This document shows positions 8,903-18,480 of a DNA stretch of 64,000 nucleotides, piece by piece. The stretch spans positions 1,116,001 through 1,180,000 of the forward strand of contig NZ_JAPDFT010000001.1 of assembly GCF_025949665.1 (NCBI RefSeq), read 5' to 3'. The position numbers were made by a program, and so were the translations under genes. The first letter of the stretch is position 1. Every line of letters begins with the position of its first letter. This DNA is from Chryseobacterium viscerum (GTDB lineage Bacteria > Bacteroidota > Bacteroidia > Flavobacteriales > Weeksellaceae). The notes below the pieces were generated by a model, which ran no database searches, was not told the origin of the DNA, and worked only from the letters and a program-made list of their open reading frames with translations.

Positions 8903-9334
8903 ATGAGTACATATCCATTAGTAAAGTTTGCCTTTGAAGTAGATTGGGGCGGAACAAAAGTAGGTTTTCAGGAAGTGAGCGGTTTAAATGTTGAAGCAGC
9001 TTTAATTGAGTACAGACATGGCGCAAGTCCTGATTTCAGTAAGATTAAAATGCCTGGAATGAAAACTTTCAGTAACATCACTCTAAAAAGAGGAACTTTC
9101 AAAACAGATAATGAATATTTCGACTGGTTCCAGAGTATTCAGCTAAGTACGGTAGAACGCAGATCTATTACAATTTCCCTTTTAGATGAAACAGGAGCTC
9201 CTGCAGTAACATGGAAAGTGAAAAATGCATTCCCGCTTAAATTACAGTCAACAGATCTGAAAGCTGAAGGTAATGAGGTAGCTATCGAGACCTTAGAAAT
9301 TGCACACGAAGGATTAACTATTGAAAATAACTAA
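8903..9334 (+). CDS. Inner tube protein, copy 1
   Basis: A 143-aa T4 gp19-like tube protein (Pvc1 family): MSTYPLVKFAFEVDWGG start, the F-Q-E-V-S-G-L-N-V-E motif, and the K-M-P-G-M-K-x-F-S-N-I-T-L-K-R-G loop. Tube hexamers stack to form the channel expelled by sheath contraction. It lies between two sheath genes, and the sheath-tube pair is repeated immediately downstream. The protein is identical to that at 10766-11197 although the genes differ at synonymous sites. Confidence 0.93.
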   Translation: MSTYPLVKFAFEVDWGGTKVGFQEVSGLNVEAALIEYRHGASPDFSKIKMPGMKTFSNITLKRGTFKTDNEYFDWFQSIQLSTVERRSITISLLDETGAPAVTWKVKNAFPLKLQSTDLKAEGNEVAIETLEIAHEGLTIENN

Positions 9335-9357
9335 TATTAACTTTAAATTTTTAACAA

Positions 9358-10731
9358 ATGAATTACAAAACACCTGGAGTTTACGTAGAAGAAATTGCGA
9401 AATTCCCACCCTCTGTAGCACAAGTAGAAACAGCTATCCCTGCTTTTATCGGACATACGGATAAAGGACCAAGAAATGAACCGACAAGAATCTCTTCTAT
9501 GTTGGAATATGAAACCATTTTTGGAGGAGCAAAAAATGAAAAAACGGCAATCTCTATTTCAATCGAAGATACTGTGGTAACTGCAAAAGTAGACAACGCC
9601 AAGCTAAGCCCTTATAAAATGCATTATGCTATGCAAATGTATTTTGCAAACGGTGGTGGACCATGTTATATTGTTTCAGTAGCTGACTATGAAAAAACTC
9701 CTGTATTAGGAACAGAAACAGTTGCTGGCGGTTTATGGTTCGGATTGAAATCACTTGAAAAAGAAGATGAGCCAACGCTTATTGTTTTCCCGGATGCTGA
9801 AGTTTTAGGAGCAGATGCCTACAAGTTATACAATAAAGCTTTGGATCAGGCAGAAGACTTGAAAGACAGATTCGTTATTATGGATGTTTTTGAAGATGCT
9901 GCTGCTTTTAGAACCGGAGTAAATGCTACAGGATTAAAATATGGAGCTGCATATTATCCAAAATTAGAAACAGTGTTAAGCTATAGCTTTGATGATAAAG
10001 ATGTTAAAATCGATAGCTATAAAGAACTTAATGCTTCAGGAGCGCTTGTGGATGTTACAATGCCTCAGAATGAAAATAATTTAGCATGGCTGAAATCAAG
10101 AAGCTCAGCGTTGTACAACCAGGCAAAAAGAGAAATTGAATCTAAAAGATTGGTATTGGCTCCATCTTCATCAATTGCCGGAATTTATGCTAAAGTAGAC
10201 AGTACTTCAGGAGTATGGAAAGCACCAGCTAACTTAGCAATTAGTAATGTACTTGCACCAGTTGTAAAAATTTCCAATGAAGTACAAGATGGTCTTAACG
10301 TAGATGCGGTAGCAGGAAAATCAATCAATGCGATCAGAACTTTTACAGGAAAAGGAACGTTGGTTTGGGGAGCAAGAACATTAGACGGAAACAGTAACGA
10401 ATGGAAATATGTACCTGTACGTAGATTCTTCAATATGGTAGAAGAATCTGTGAAGAAAGCTACAGAACGTTTCGTTTTTGAACCGAATACTGCCAATACA
10501 TGGGTTCGTGTACAGGCTATGATCGAAAATTTCCTTGATCAGCAGTGGAGAGACGGTGCATTAGCAGGAAGCAAGCCGGAAGAAGCTTATTACGTAAGCG
10601 TTGGTTTACACAAAACAATGTCTGCTCAGGATATTTTGGAAGGAAGAATGAACATTGAAATTGGTATGGCAGCAGTACGTCCGGCAGAATTTATCGTGTT
10701 ACGTTTTTCACACAAATTACAGGAAGCATAA
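9358..10731 (+). CDS. Contractile sheath protein 3 (compact)
   Basis: A 457-aa sheath, the shortest of three, lacking both large inserts of its paralogs and so closest to a minimal sheath fold. It keeps the N-terminal YKTPGVYVEEI, the LIVFPD/F-V-I-M-D core and the C-terminal R-P-A-E-F-I-V-L-R-F-S-H-K-L arm. It follows tube copy 1 by 23 bases and precedes tube copy 2, so sheath+tube was duplicated as a unit. The compact form is a reasonable candidate for the main sheath polymer (inference). Confidence 0.93.
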   Translation: MNYKTPGVYVEEIAKFPPSVAQVETAIPAFIGHTDKGPRNEPTRISSMLEYETIFGGAKNEKTAISISIEDTVVTAKVDNAKLSPYKMHYAMQMYFANGGGPCYIVSVADYEKTPVLGTETVAGGLWFGLKSLEKEDEPTLIVFPDAEVLGADAYKLYNKALDQAEDLKDRFVIMDVFEDAAAFRTGVNATGLKYGAAYYPKLETVLSYSFDDKDVKIDSYKELNASGALVDVTMPQNENNLAWLKSRSSALYNQAKREIESKRLVLAPSSSIAGIYAKVDSTSGVWKAPANLAISNVLAPVVKISNEVQDGLNVDAVAGKSINAIRTFTGKGTLVWGARTLDGNSNEWKYVPVRRFFNMVEESVKKATERFVFEPNTANTWVRVQAMIENFLDQQWRDGALAGSKPEEAYYVSVGLHKTMSAQDILEGRMNIEIGMAAVRPAEFIVLRFSHKLQEA

Positions 10732-10765
10732 ACTAAATTAAATAACAAATAAATATAAAAACATT

Positions 10766-11197
10766 ATGAGTACATATCCATTAGTAAAGTTTGCCTTTGA
10801 AGTAGATTGGGGAGGAACAAAAGTAGGATTCCAGGAAGTGAGCGGTTTAAATGTTGAAGCAGCTTTAATTGAGTACAGACATGGCGCAAGTCCTGATTTC
10901 AGTAAGATTAAAATGCCTGGAATGAAAACTTTCAGTAACATTACTTTAAAGAGAGGAACTTTCAAAACTGATAACGAATATTTCGACTGGTTCCAAAGTA
11001 TTCAGCTAAGTACAGTAGAGCGCAGATCTATCACGATCTCCCTTTTAGATGAAACAGGAGCTCCTGCAGTAACCTGGAAAGTGAAAAATGCATTCCCGCT
11101 TAAATTACAATCAACAGATCTGAAAGCTGAAGGTAATGAGGTAGCTATTGAAACTCTGGAAATTGCACACGAAGGATTAACTATTGAAAATAATTAA
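10766..11197 (+). CDS. Inner tube protein, copy 2
   Basis: Encodes the same 143-aa tube protein as 8903-9334 with no amino-acid difference seen, while the DNA shows scattered synonymous changes (for example Gly and Thr codons near the start). Identical proteins from diverged DNA indicate either strong constraint on the tube surface or a gene-dosage role. It ends two bases before the third tube gene, implying translational coupling. Confidence 0.93.
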   Translation: MSTYPLVKFAFEVDWGGTKVGFQEVSGLNVEAALIEYRHGASPDFSKIKMPGMKTFSNITLKRGTFKTDNEYFDWFQSIQLSTVERRSITISLLDETGAPAVTWKVKNAFPLKLQSTDLKAEGNEVAIETLEIAHEGLTIENN

Positions 11198-11199
11198 TC

Positions 11200-11667
11200 A
11201 TGGCAGTTTTATATCCTCCAACCAGTTTCTCTTTTATTGTTAATGGGATTTCAACAACAGAGGGTATTGACTCCAGATTTCAATCTATATCTGGTTTATC
11301 AACAGAAATTGGAACTGAAGAATATGCCGAAGGAGGCGAAAACAGGTTTACACACCAACTTCCTTTGAGACCCAAATATCCTAATTTAGTTCTTAAGCGT
11401 GGGTTAATCGTAAGTTCCGGATTGATAAGCTGGTGTAGAAATGCGATGGAAAACTTCCAGTTTGAGCCCAGAGACCTGATTATTTCTCTTTCAGGCGGGA
11501 TCCAGTCTACAGCACCTCTAATGGTTTGGAATGTAGTGGGAGCATACCCCGTAAGATGGGAAGTATCCGAATTCAACGCAGAAGAAAGCAAACTTGCTAT
11601 TGAAACAATAGAACTGAAATATAGATATTTCACAATACCCTCATCGTTAGCAAGCTTAGGCTTGTAA
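11200..11667 (+). CDS. Baseplate-proximal tube protein (Pvc5-like)
   Basis: The 155-aa protein has the tube-family motif F-Q-S-I-S-G-L-S-T-E-I-G followed by P-N-L-V-L-K-R-G, but differs from the two major tube copies over most of its length. In Afp/PVC, a diverged tube paralog (Pvc5) links the polymeric tube to the spike hub; that position is the likely role here. It starts two bases after tube copy 2. Confidence 0.85.
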   Translation: MAVLYPPTSFSFIVNGISTTEGIDSRFQSISGLSTEIGTEEYAEGGENRFTHQLPLRPKYPNLVLKRGLIVSSGLISWCRNAMENFQFEPRDLIISLSGGIQSTAPLMVWNVVGAYPVRWEVSEFNAEESKLAIETIELKYRYFTIPSSLASLGL

Positions 11668-11869
11668 TTTCTAAATCAAATCTAAGCACTTGAACGTGTG
11701 TTAGTTTAAAGATAAATTTTACCCAAATCTTTTTCATAAAAAAATAACAGATTGGTCTATAACAGAGACTGAACACACCCTTCATGTGCTTGGATTTTTT
11801 TTAAATAAACATGTTAAATCATTGGTTATTAGTGTTTTGAATATTAATGATCATTAAAAAACAAACGAA

Positions 11870-12031
11870 ATGCCAATAGAAATAAAAGAGCTTCACATTA
11901 AAATAAATGTGGACGAAAAAGCAGCAGCAACTACGACTGCCACATCGGTAGATGAAGCACAGCTCATGCGTGCCATCAGCGAAAGTGTAGAACAGGCAGC
12001 AAAGATAGAAAACCGTAAAAAAGAAAGATAA
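11870..12031 (+). CDS. DUF5908 small eCIS protein (53 aa)
   Basis: This 53-codon gene begins MPIEIKELHIKINVDEKA, the start pattern of DUF5908 proteins found in Bacteroidota eCIS loci just before the LysM adaptor. The rest is Ala/Thr rich and ends with a charged tail. Its stop codon shares one base with the ATG of the LysM gene (TAATG), a coupling arrangement. Function is not known; it may assist folding or assembly of its neighbour. Confidence 0.8.
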   Translation: MPIEIKELHIKINVDEKAAATTTATSVDEAQLMRAISESVEQAAKIENRKKER

Positions 12032-12750
12032 TGAGAGGAGCAATTCAAAAACTGACAATCGGAACATATGAAAATTCCGATTATGAAAAAAGAATTCAGA
12101 GCGGCGCTTTTAAAGCTTTTATCAATCCGACAGGTTTTTCTATGACCTATAAAACGAAATATAATACAGACCAGGCAGATGGTAATTCTAAACCTAATTT
12201 AGGATATACATCATCAGCATCACCTGATTTACAATTAGAATTTCTATTTGATGGTACAGGAGTTACGGAAGCAAATTCCGGTATTAAACTTATCAATAAA
12301 ATTAAAGGAAAATCGTTTGCGAAAACAGCTGTAACAAAACAGATTAAAGATTTTTATAAGGCGACAGGCGAGCTCGTAGGCTCTATCCATAAACCCTATA
12401 ATGTTATCCTTAACTGGGGAAGTTTTGAATTTAAAGGAGTGCTTTCTGAATTAACGATAGAATATAAGTTATTTGATAACGAAGGTCAGCCTCTGAGAGC
12501 CATAGGAAAGGCAACATTCAGTGAATCAACAAGTCCGAAACTTGCAGGTAAAATTGAAAAGCTGGAATCACCGGATCTTACCCACAAAAGAACTGTACAG
12601 GCAGGCGATACACTGCCATTAATGACCGAAAGAATTTATGGAGATTCCAAATACTATCTGGAGGTAGCTAAAGTAAACAATCTTGTCAATTTCAGACAGC
12701 TAAAACCAGGGCAGGAATTATTCTTTCCACCATTAGAAAAAGTCTCATAA
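12031..12750 (+). CDS. LysM-containing tube/spike adaptor (Pvc7/gp53-like)
   Basis: The 239-aa protein has an N-terminal baseplate domain including a conserved P-D-L-Q-L-E-F-L-F-D-G-T-G stretch and an N-W-G-x-F-x-F-K-G-V-L motif near residue 130. A LysM-like domain spans about 187-239 (V-Q-A-G-D-T-L, then N-N-L-V-N-F-R-Q-L-K-P-G). In T4-type machines this adaptor (gp53/gp54-like, Pvc7) joins the spike hub to the baseplate; the LysM fold here usually mediates protein contact rather than peptidoglycan binding. It overlaps DUF5908 and is followed by VgrG after one base. Confidence 0.88.
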   Translation: MRGAIQKLTIGTYENSDYEKRIQSGAFKAFINPTGFSMTYKTKYNTDQADGNSKPNLGYTSSASPDLQLEFLFDGTGVTEANSGIKLINKIKGKSFAKTAVTKQIKDFYKATGELVGSIHKPYNVILNWGSFEFKGVLSELTIEYKLFDNEGQPLRAIGKATFSESTSPKLAGKIEKLESPDLTHKRTVQAGDTLPLMTERIYGDSKYYLEVAKVNNLVNFRQLKPGQELFFPPLEKVS

Positions 12751-12751
12751 T

Positions 12752-14497
12752 ATGAATAATAGCGGATACATACAAACAGCAAAAAATCCAGATTTAGTCA
12801 CCTATAAGGTCATGTCCGGAGGAACAGAACTGCCGGGGAAATATGGTGTGAAAAGCATTGTCGTGGAAAAAGAATTCAACAGAATTCCTTATGCCCGTAT
12901 TGTTATTTTAGACGGAAGTGTACCGGAGCAGGATTTCAAGCTCAGTAATGAAGATCTGTTAATTCCCGGAAAAGAAATTGAGATTACCGCTGGATACCAT
13001 TCTGAAGAAGAAACCATTTTTAAAGGGGTTGTTGTAAAGCACAACATAAAAATCAGAAGCGGATCTTCTTACCTGATTGTAGAATGCAGAGATAAGGCTG
13101 TAAAAATGACCTTAGGAAGAAAAAGCAAATATTTCTACGAAAGTACAGACAGTAATGTCATGGAAGAACTCATTAGTAATAATGGGCTTACTGCCGATGT
13201 TGAAGCTACTTCAAATTCTCATAAAGAATTGGTTCAGTACCAGACTTCTGATTGGGATTTTATGCTTACCAGAGCGCAGGCAAACGGTAAACTTTGTTTC
13301 GTTGAAGATGGAACCATCAAAATTGCCAAACCTGATTTTAGCGCTGAAGCCGTAGAAACAGTAGTTTACGGATCATCTGTACATGAATTTGACGGGGAAA
13401 TTGACGCCAGAGACCAATTCAGCAAGATTACAGCCAAAACATGGAGCTATACTGATCAGGAACTGACAGAAGTGGAAGCTCAGGATCCTGCCATTAATCT
13501 CAATGGAAATCTTTCATCAGGTGATTTAGCCAATGTTTTCGGAATTGAAGATCTGCAGCTTAAGCATGGTGGAAATCTTAGCCAAGGGGAACTGCAGGAA
13601 TGGGGTGATGCCAAAGCCACTTTCCAGCAATTAGCCAAAACAAGAGGAAGAGTAAAACTCCAGGGAATTCCATCTGTGATACCAGGAGCTTCATTAACAC
13701 TGCAAGGAGTAGGAAACCGATTCAACGGGAAAATATACATAACCGGTGTCCGTCATGAAATTGCCGAAGGAAACTGGCTGGTGGATGCTCAGTTCGGACT
13801 TTCTCCAACATGGTTCTCCGAAACCTATGATGTAAGTGAAATGCCAGGTTCAGGAATTATGCCTGCCATAAGCGGATTGCATGTAGGGGTAGTATCCCAA
13901 CTGGAATCAGATCCGGACGGAGAAGACAGAATTCTGGTACAGATTCCTATCATTAATAGTGAGGAAGAAGGAATCTGGGCACGTATTGCCACCCTTGATG
14001 CCGGTGAAAACAGAGGATCATTCTTCAGACCGGAAATAGGAGATGAGGTTATCATCGGATTTATTAATGATGACCCTAATGATGCCATTGTGCTTGGAAT
14101 GCTGAACAGCAGTGCAAAACCAGCTCCTATTGTAGCTTCTGACGATAATCACGAAAAAGGATTTGTTACCCGAAGCGAAATGAAAATGATTTTTAATGAC
14201 GACAAAATTTCGTACACACTGGAAACACCAAAAGGTAAAAAAGTGATTGTAGACGAAGATGCCGATGTCATTACAATAAAAGATGAGCATTCTAATATTC
14301 TTACCCTTAATAAAGACGGTATCAGTATGGAAAGCGGAAAAGACATCAAGATCAAAGCAAAAGGAGACATTAATATGGAAGGAACCAATATCAATGTAAA
14401 AGCAAGTGCTCAATTCAAAGCAGAAGGCAGTTCCGGCTCAGAGCTTAAATCTGGAGCAGTAACCGTAGTAAAAGGATCTCAAGTTAAAATTAATTAA
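12752..14497 (+). CDS. VgrG-like central spike (Pvc8)
   Basis: A 581-aa spike with three parts: a gp27-like hub in the first 340 residues, a gp5-type OB fold at about 375-450 (I-W-A-R-I-A-T-L-D-A-G, then R-P-E-I-G-D-E-V-I-I-G-F-I-N-D-D-P), and a C-terminal beta-helix from about 470 with repeating hydrophobic/Lys/Asp strands. Trimeric spikes of this class pierce the target envelope. The PAAR tip gene begins five bases after its stop. Confidence 0.93.
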   Translation: MNNSGYIQTAKNPDLVTYKVMSGGTELPGKYGVKSIVVEKEFNRIPYARIVILDGSVPEQDFKLSNEDLLIPGKEIEITAGYHSEEETIFKGVVVKHNIKIRSGSSYLIVECRDKAVKMTLGRKSKYFYESTDSNVMEELISNNGLTADVEATSNSHKELVQYQTSDWDFMLTRAQANGKLCFVEDGTIKIAKPDFSAEAVETVVYGSSVHEFDGEIDARDQFSKITAKTWSYTDQELTEVEAQDPAINLNGNLSSGDLANVFGIEDLQLKHGGNLSQGELQEWGDAKATFQQLAKTRGRVKLQGIPSVIPGASLTLQGVGNRFNGKIYITGVRHEIAEGNWLVDAQFGLSPTWFSETYDVSEMPGSGIMPAISGLHVGVVSQLESDPDGEDRILVQIPIINSEEEGIWARIATLDAGENRGSFFRPEIGDEVIIGFINDDPNDAIVLGMLNSSAKPAPIVASDDNHEKGFVTRSEMKMIFNDDKISYTLETPKGKKVIVDEDADVITIKDEHSNILTLNKDGISMESGKDIKIKAKGDINMEGTNINVKASAQFKAEGSSGSELKSGAVTVVKGSQVKIN

Positions 14498-14502
14498 TAA
14501 TC

Positions 14503-14793
14503 ATGAAACCGGCAGCAAGAATTACAGATATGCATACCTGTCCTATGGTAACGGGAACTGTTCCCCATGTAGGAGGTCCTATCATTCCGGCAGGAGAACC
14601 CACAGTGCTTATTGGCGGAATGCCTGCAGCAAGACAAGGAGATAAAGCAGTATGTACAGGGCCACCGGACACCATTGCATCAGGATCTTCAAGTGTTTTG
14701 ATAGGCGGGAAACCTGCAGCAAGAATGGGAGATTCTACCGCTCATGGAGGGGTAATAACCGCAGGTGATGCTACTGTTTTAATAGGCGGATGA
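14503..14793 (+). CDS. PAAR-repeat spike tip (Pvc10-like)
   Basis: A 96-aa PAAR protein: M-K-P-A-A-R-I-T-D start, two V-L-I-G-G-x-P-A-A-R blocks, and Cys/His residues (H, C near 12-14; C near 50; H near 83) that would bind the tip metal ion. It caps the VgrG beta-helix. The position right after VgrG is typical. Confidence 0.93.
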   Translation: MKPAARITDMHTCPMVTGTVPHVGGPIIPAGEPTVLIGGMPAARQGDKAVCTGPPDTIASGSSSVLIGGKPAARMGDSTAHGGVITAGDATVLIGG

Positions 14794-14906
14794 TAGAATC
14801 TGACTAAAAATAAAAATGTAAAACATCAATAATAAAAACGGTTAGAATAACCAAAAACTCTATGCTACAGATGCAGGATGTGAACATTCAATATAACAAA
14901 TAACGT

Positions 14907-15317
14907 ATGAAAATAAATACAGATTTTTTAGGAACAGGCTGGAGTTTTCCGCCTGAGTTTAACGAGACTGAAGGAAAACTGGCCATGACCACAGATGTAG
15001 AAGACATCAATAACAGCCTTAAGATTTTATTGTCAACCCGCCCCGGTGAACGTGTCATGTTCCCAAACTATGGGTGTGACTTGCAGGAAATGCTCTTTAA
15101 ACCTCTGGACTTAACGCTGATTACCCAAATGAAAGGAATCGTTGAGCGTGCTATTTTATATCATGAACCCAGAATAAACATTCTAAGTATTGAAATTGAT
15201 ACTCAGGAAGAACTTCAGGGAGAAGTTTTAATACAAGTAGACTACGAAGTAAGAAATACTAATACAAGAAGCAATATGGTTTTCCCTTTTTACAAAGGAG
15301 AAGCTACCGAAATATAA
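14907..15317 (+). CDS. Baseplate wedge protein, GPW/gp25 family (Pvc9)
   Basis: The 136-aa protein has the gp25 signature: an early G-x-G-W-S-F-P, the D-V-E-D-I-N-N-S-L-x-I-L-L-S-T-R-P-G-E-R-V-M-F-P-N-Y-G-C core, and an R-I-N-I-L-S-I-E-I-D strand. gp25 nucleates the sheath on the baseplate. It follows PAAR after about 110 bases and precedes the gp6-like gene, the standard wedge order. Confidence 0.93.
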   Translation: MKINTDFLGTGWSFPPEFNETEGKLAMTTDVEDINNSLKILLSTRPGERVMFPNYGCDLQEMLFKPLDLTLITQMKGIVERAILYHEPRINILSIEIDTQEELQGEVLIQVDYEVRNTNTRSNMVFPFYKGEATEI

Positions 15318-15405
15318 TGAATTACGGGATGTCTGTAGCCATTTTGAATACTACCAAACATACAATAAGTATTGCATCTGACCATAGAAAGATAAATATA
15401 AACAA

Positions 15406-18400
15406 ATGAAAAAAACAGATACATTTTCACATTATCGTGAAGGAAAATCACAAATGCAGCGCTTTTTAGCAGAATTAGATCCTGGGAATCTTGAGTTACA
15501 CGATTTCGATTTGTTTGACTGGCTATTATTCGCAAACAATTTTGCTCAACGTGTAAACTATTTTGACAAAGATGATAATACAACACCAAAAGGAAACTGG
15601 GGAAACTTCTTCCTGGGTGATGATACCAAGGCTATTCCACGTAGAGAAAGCGTTGAGTATAAAAGTATGAAAAAACAGGTTACAGATCTTATGTCCCAAT
15701 TTGAACAGGACAGCAGCCTGACGCCTCACCTGACATTATTTGTTTGCTTTTTAAAATTATTAGATTTCTCAAAAAATGCCTTCAATAATCTGACGAAAAG
15801 GCATCTGGATTTCTATTATAACGAAATTCTTCAAATTGAGAAAAATGATGCCAAATCAGACAAAGTCTATGTGATTTTTGAACTCGCCAAAAAAGCACTT
15901 CAGGAAAAAATTCCAGCCGGTACATTACTGGATGGGAATAAAGATGTTAATGGCAAAAAACGAATTTACAAAACAGGGGATGAACTTGTGCCCAACCAGG
16001 CAAAAGTAGTTGAGATCAAAAGTTTCTTAAATGATGTTGAAAAAAGAGAACTGAAAATGGCTCCGGTAGCCAACTCTGCCGACGGATTGGGCGATAAATT
16101 GCCGGAAGACAGCAACTATTGGTGGCCGTTTGGATATAATTCTGATGAAACGGGTTCCAATAAATCTATTTATAAGGAACTTCCGAAAGCTAAACTGGGC
16201 TTTTCAGTAGCATCCTCATTATTTGATTTAAAAGAAGGAGAACGTACAGTCACTCTTAAGATCGACTTTAATAAAAACTCAACCCAGAAATTACAGAATC
16301 TTTCAAAAACCGATATTGAAAATAATATCAAAGTGCTTTGCAGCGGGGAGAAAGAATGGTTATCAGGTGCTGTTTTAAAATGCATTAAAAACGAAGAAGC
16401 AAGATTAGAGCTTTCTTTTACATTATCTAAAGATTTCCCAGCCGTTGTAAAATACAATAAAGAAGTGCTTTCGGAAACATTTCAAACCAGCTTTCCCGTG
16501 GTAAGATTGATGATCGAAGGAGAAAAATATTATGATCTATATGAAGCTCTTTCAGAAAAATCAATAAAGAACATAGAAATAGCGGTTGATGTAAAAGGGG
16601 TAAAATCTATTCAGATAGAAAATGATAACGGAACATTAAATTCAGAAAAGCCTTATTATCCTTTCACCGCACAACCTGTTAAAGGATCTAATTTCTATAT
16701 CAAATGTCCTGAAATGTTTTCCAAAAAATGGCAGAATGCAGACATTACGATCAACTGGAAAAATGCTCCGGATTCTATAAAAGATTTATACAGCGGATAT
16801 GTTATTCAACCTAATCAAAACATTAGTTTAACTGATTTTGAGGCTTTAAAAAACTCCTCAATCGTAGGTTCTGACGCTTATTTTAAAGCAGATGTTGCCT
16901 TGCTGGATAAGGAAATCTGGTATGACAAAGCTAATGATATTGATGTATTCACGAAAGTAAAAGATGCTTATAAAATTCAGTTTTCTGTAAATAATACAAG
17001 CAATGAGGCAGGAACAGGTGAGACGATCAGATTAACACTGAATCAGTCATCATTACAGGATGTATATCCAAAGCTGTATACATTGGCATTATCAAGTAAT
17101 CCGACCTTTAAAAAACTTATTCCCAACGAGCCATATATCCCTTTTGCTGAAGATATAGAGCTGAATTACAGTGCGAAAGAAAATGTGTATTCGTACCTGA
17201 AAAGAGAATCTGCCGGAGAAGCTTCAAGAAATAAAGAAGTACAGCTGTATCACGAAGATGTATTCGGTCAATATGAAAAAGAAGTTGAAACCAACAGCAT
17301 TGTACCGGTACACCAAAACGGAGGTGAATTGTACATCGGTCTGGAAGCAATGCCTCAGACTACCGTTTCACTATTAATTCAAATGCTGGAAGGAAGTGAA
17401 AACCCTTTAGTGGATACTTTCCTGGAAAAAGAATTTATAGAATGGAATATCCTTTCAGGCAATACATGGATGAGTCTGTCGGATTATATGCTGCAAAACG
17501 ATACGAGAAAGTTCCTGGAATCAGGGATTGTAAAGTTCAAAGTGCCTAAGGATATTGATAAAAGCCATACAAGATTTACCAACGGATTAGTCTGGATCAG
17601 AGCCAGATCACAAAGAAGCTATGATGCCGTATGTAAAATCCAGGGAATCTATACTCAGGCTGTTTTAGCAGCATTCCAGAATCAGGGCAATGATCTGTCT
17701 CACCTCAATAACGGATTGGAAGCAAAAACCATTACCAAGCTAATCACCAGAGTGCCTCAGGTAAAATCCGTCAGCCAGCCTTATAACTCGTTTGATGGTA
17801 AATACAAAGAAACAGATACAGAGTTTTACAGACGTGTAAGTGAACGGTTGAGACATAAGCACAGAGCCATTACACAATGGGATTACGAACATCTGGTATT
17901 ACAGGAATTCCCGGAAGTCTTTAAAGTAAAATGTTTAAATCATACTTCCGAAACTTCATATATGGCGCCGGGCCATGTAACCCTGATGGTGGTTCCTAAT
18001 ATTAAAAATAAAAATGCTTTTGATGTCTATCAGCCGAGAGTAAGCAGAGCATCATTGAATAAAATTCAAAATTATGTAAATGAATTAAATACAATGCATG
18101 TGAAAGCTCAGGTGATCAATCCCAATTATAAAGAAGCAAAAGTGGAAACAAAGGTCAAATTCTTTGAGCAGTATGACGAAACATTTTATACCAAACAACT
18201 GGACGAAGATATTAAAAAATATATATCGCCTTGGGCTTTTACAGACTCTGAAAATATTGATTTTAATGTAGAGCTGAATATTAATCAGTTGGTTAATTAT
18301 CTGGAGCAGCTGTATTATGTGGATTACATTGATGAGATTAAAATATTTGTGAATAATGTCCTGCAAAGGCAATCTTTAATAGAAGTAGATCCAAAATCAA

Positions 18401-18456
18401 TTCTGGTATCTGCCAAGCAGCATAATGTCACTATTACAGAACAGGTATGTATTTAA
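15406..18456 (+). CDS. Baseplate J/gp6-like wedge protein (Pvc11)
   Basis: A 1016-aa protein. The baseplate-J/gp6-like region is near the C-terminus (residues about 770-1000), with E-T-D-T-E-F-Y-R-R-V-S-E-R-L-R-H-K followed by R-A-I-T-Q-W-D-Y-E and the V-x-L-x-V-V-P repeat strands. The long N-terminal part has no recognised enzyme motif and probably forms the enlarged Afp11/Pvc11-type wedge. Paired with the Pvc12-like protein it would build the iris of the baseplate. Confidence 0.88.
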   Translation: MKKTDTFSHYREGKSQMQRFLAELDPGNLELHDFDLFDWLLFANNFAQRVNYFDKDDNTTPKGNWGNFFLGDDTKAIPRRESVEYKSMKKQVTDLMSQFEQDSSLTPHLTLFVCFLKLLDFSKNAFNNLTKRHLDFYYNEILQIEKNDAKSDKVYVIFELAKKALQEKIPAGTLLDGNKDVNGKKRIYKTGDELVPNQAKVVEIKSFLNDVEKRELKMAPVANSADGLGDKLPEDSNYWWPFGYNSDETGSNKSIYKELPKAKLGFSVASSLFDLKEGERTVTLKIDFNKNSTQKLQNLSKTDIENNIKVLCSGEKEWLSGAVLKCIKNEEARLELSFTLSKDFPAVVKYNKEVLSETFQTSFPVVRLMIEGEKYYDLYEALSEKSIKNIEIAVDVKGVKSIQIENDNGTLNSEKPYYPFTAQPVKGSNFYIKCPEMFSKKWQNADITINWKNAPDSIKDLYSGYVIQPNQNISLTDFEALKNSSIVGSDAYFKADVALLDKEIWYDKANDIDVFTKVKDAYKIQFSVNNTSNEAGTGETIRLTLNQSSLQDVYPKLYTLALSSNPTFKKLIPNEPYIPFAEDIELNYSAKENVYSYLKRESAGEASRNKEVQLYHEDVFGQYEKEVETNSIVPVHQNGGELYIGLEAMPQTTVSLLIQMLEGSENPLVDTFLEKEFIEWNILSGNTWMSLSDYMLQNDTRKFLESGIVKFKVPKDIDKSHTRFTNGLVWIRARSQRSYDAVCKIQGIYTQAVLAAFQNQGNDLSHLNNGLEAKTITKLITRVPQVKSVSQPYNSFDGKYKETDTEFYRRVSERLRHKHRAITQWDYEHLVLQEFPEVFKVKCLNHTSETSYMAPGHVTLMVVPNIKNKNAFDVYQPRVSRASLNKIQNYVNELNTMHVKAQVINPNYKEAKVETKVKFFEQYDETFYTKQLDEDIKKYISPWAFTDSENIDFNVELNINQLVNYLEQLYYVDYIDEIKIFVNNVLQRQSLIEVDPKSILVSAKQHNVTITEQVCI

Positions 18457-18480
18457 TAATAAACAAGAAGAAACATAATC

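Noticed and set aside
10185-10496. Minus-strand frame opposite sheath 3 (and a similar one at 8419-8631 opposite sheath 2)
   Set aside because: They mirror conserved sheath codons; the same shadow frame appears because the sheaths are paralogs, and there is no start signal.
14018-14413. 131-codon minus-strand frame inside the spike gene
   Set aside because: It is fully contained in the VgrG gene, whose protein is clearly conserved; its translation is Phe/Ile/Asn-rich shadow sequence.
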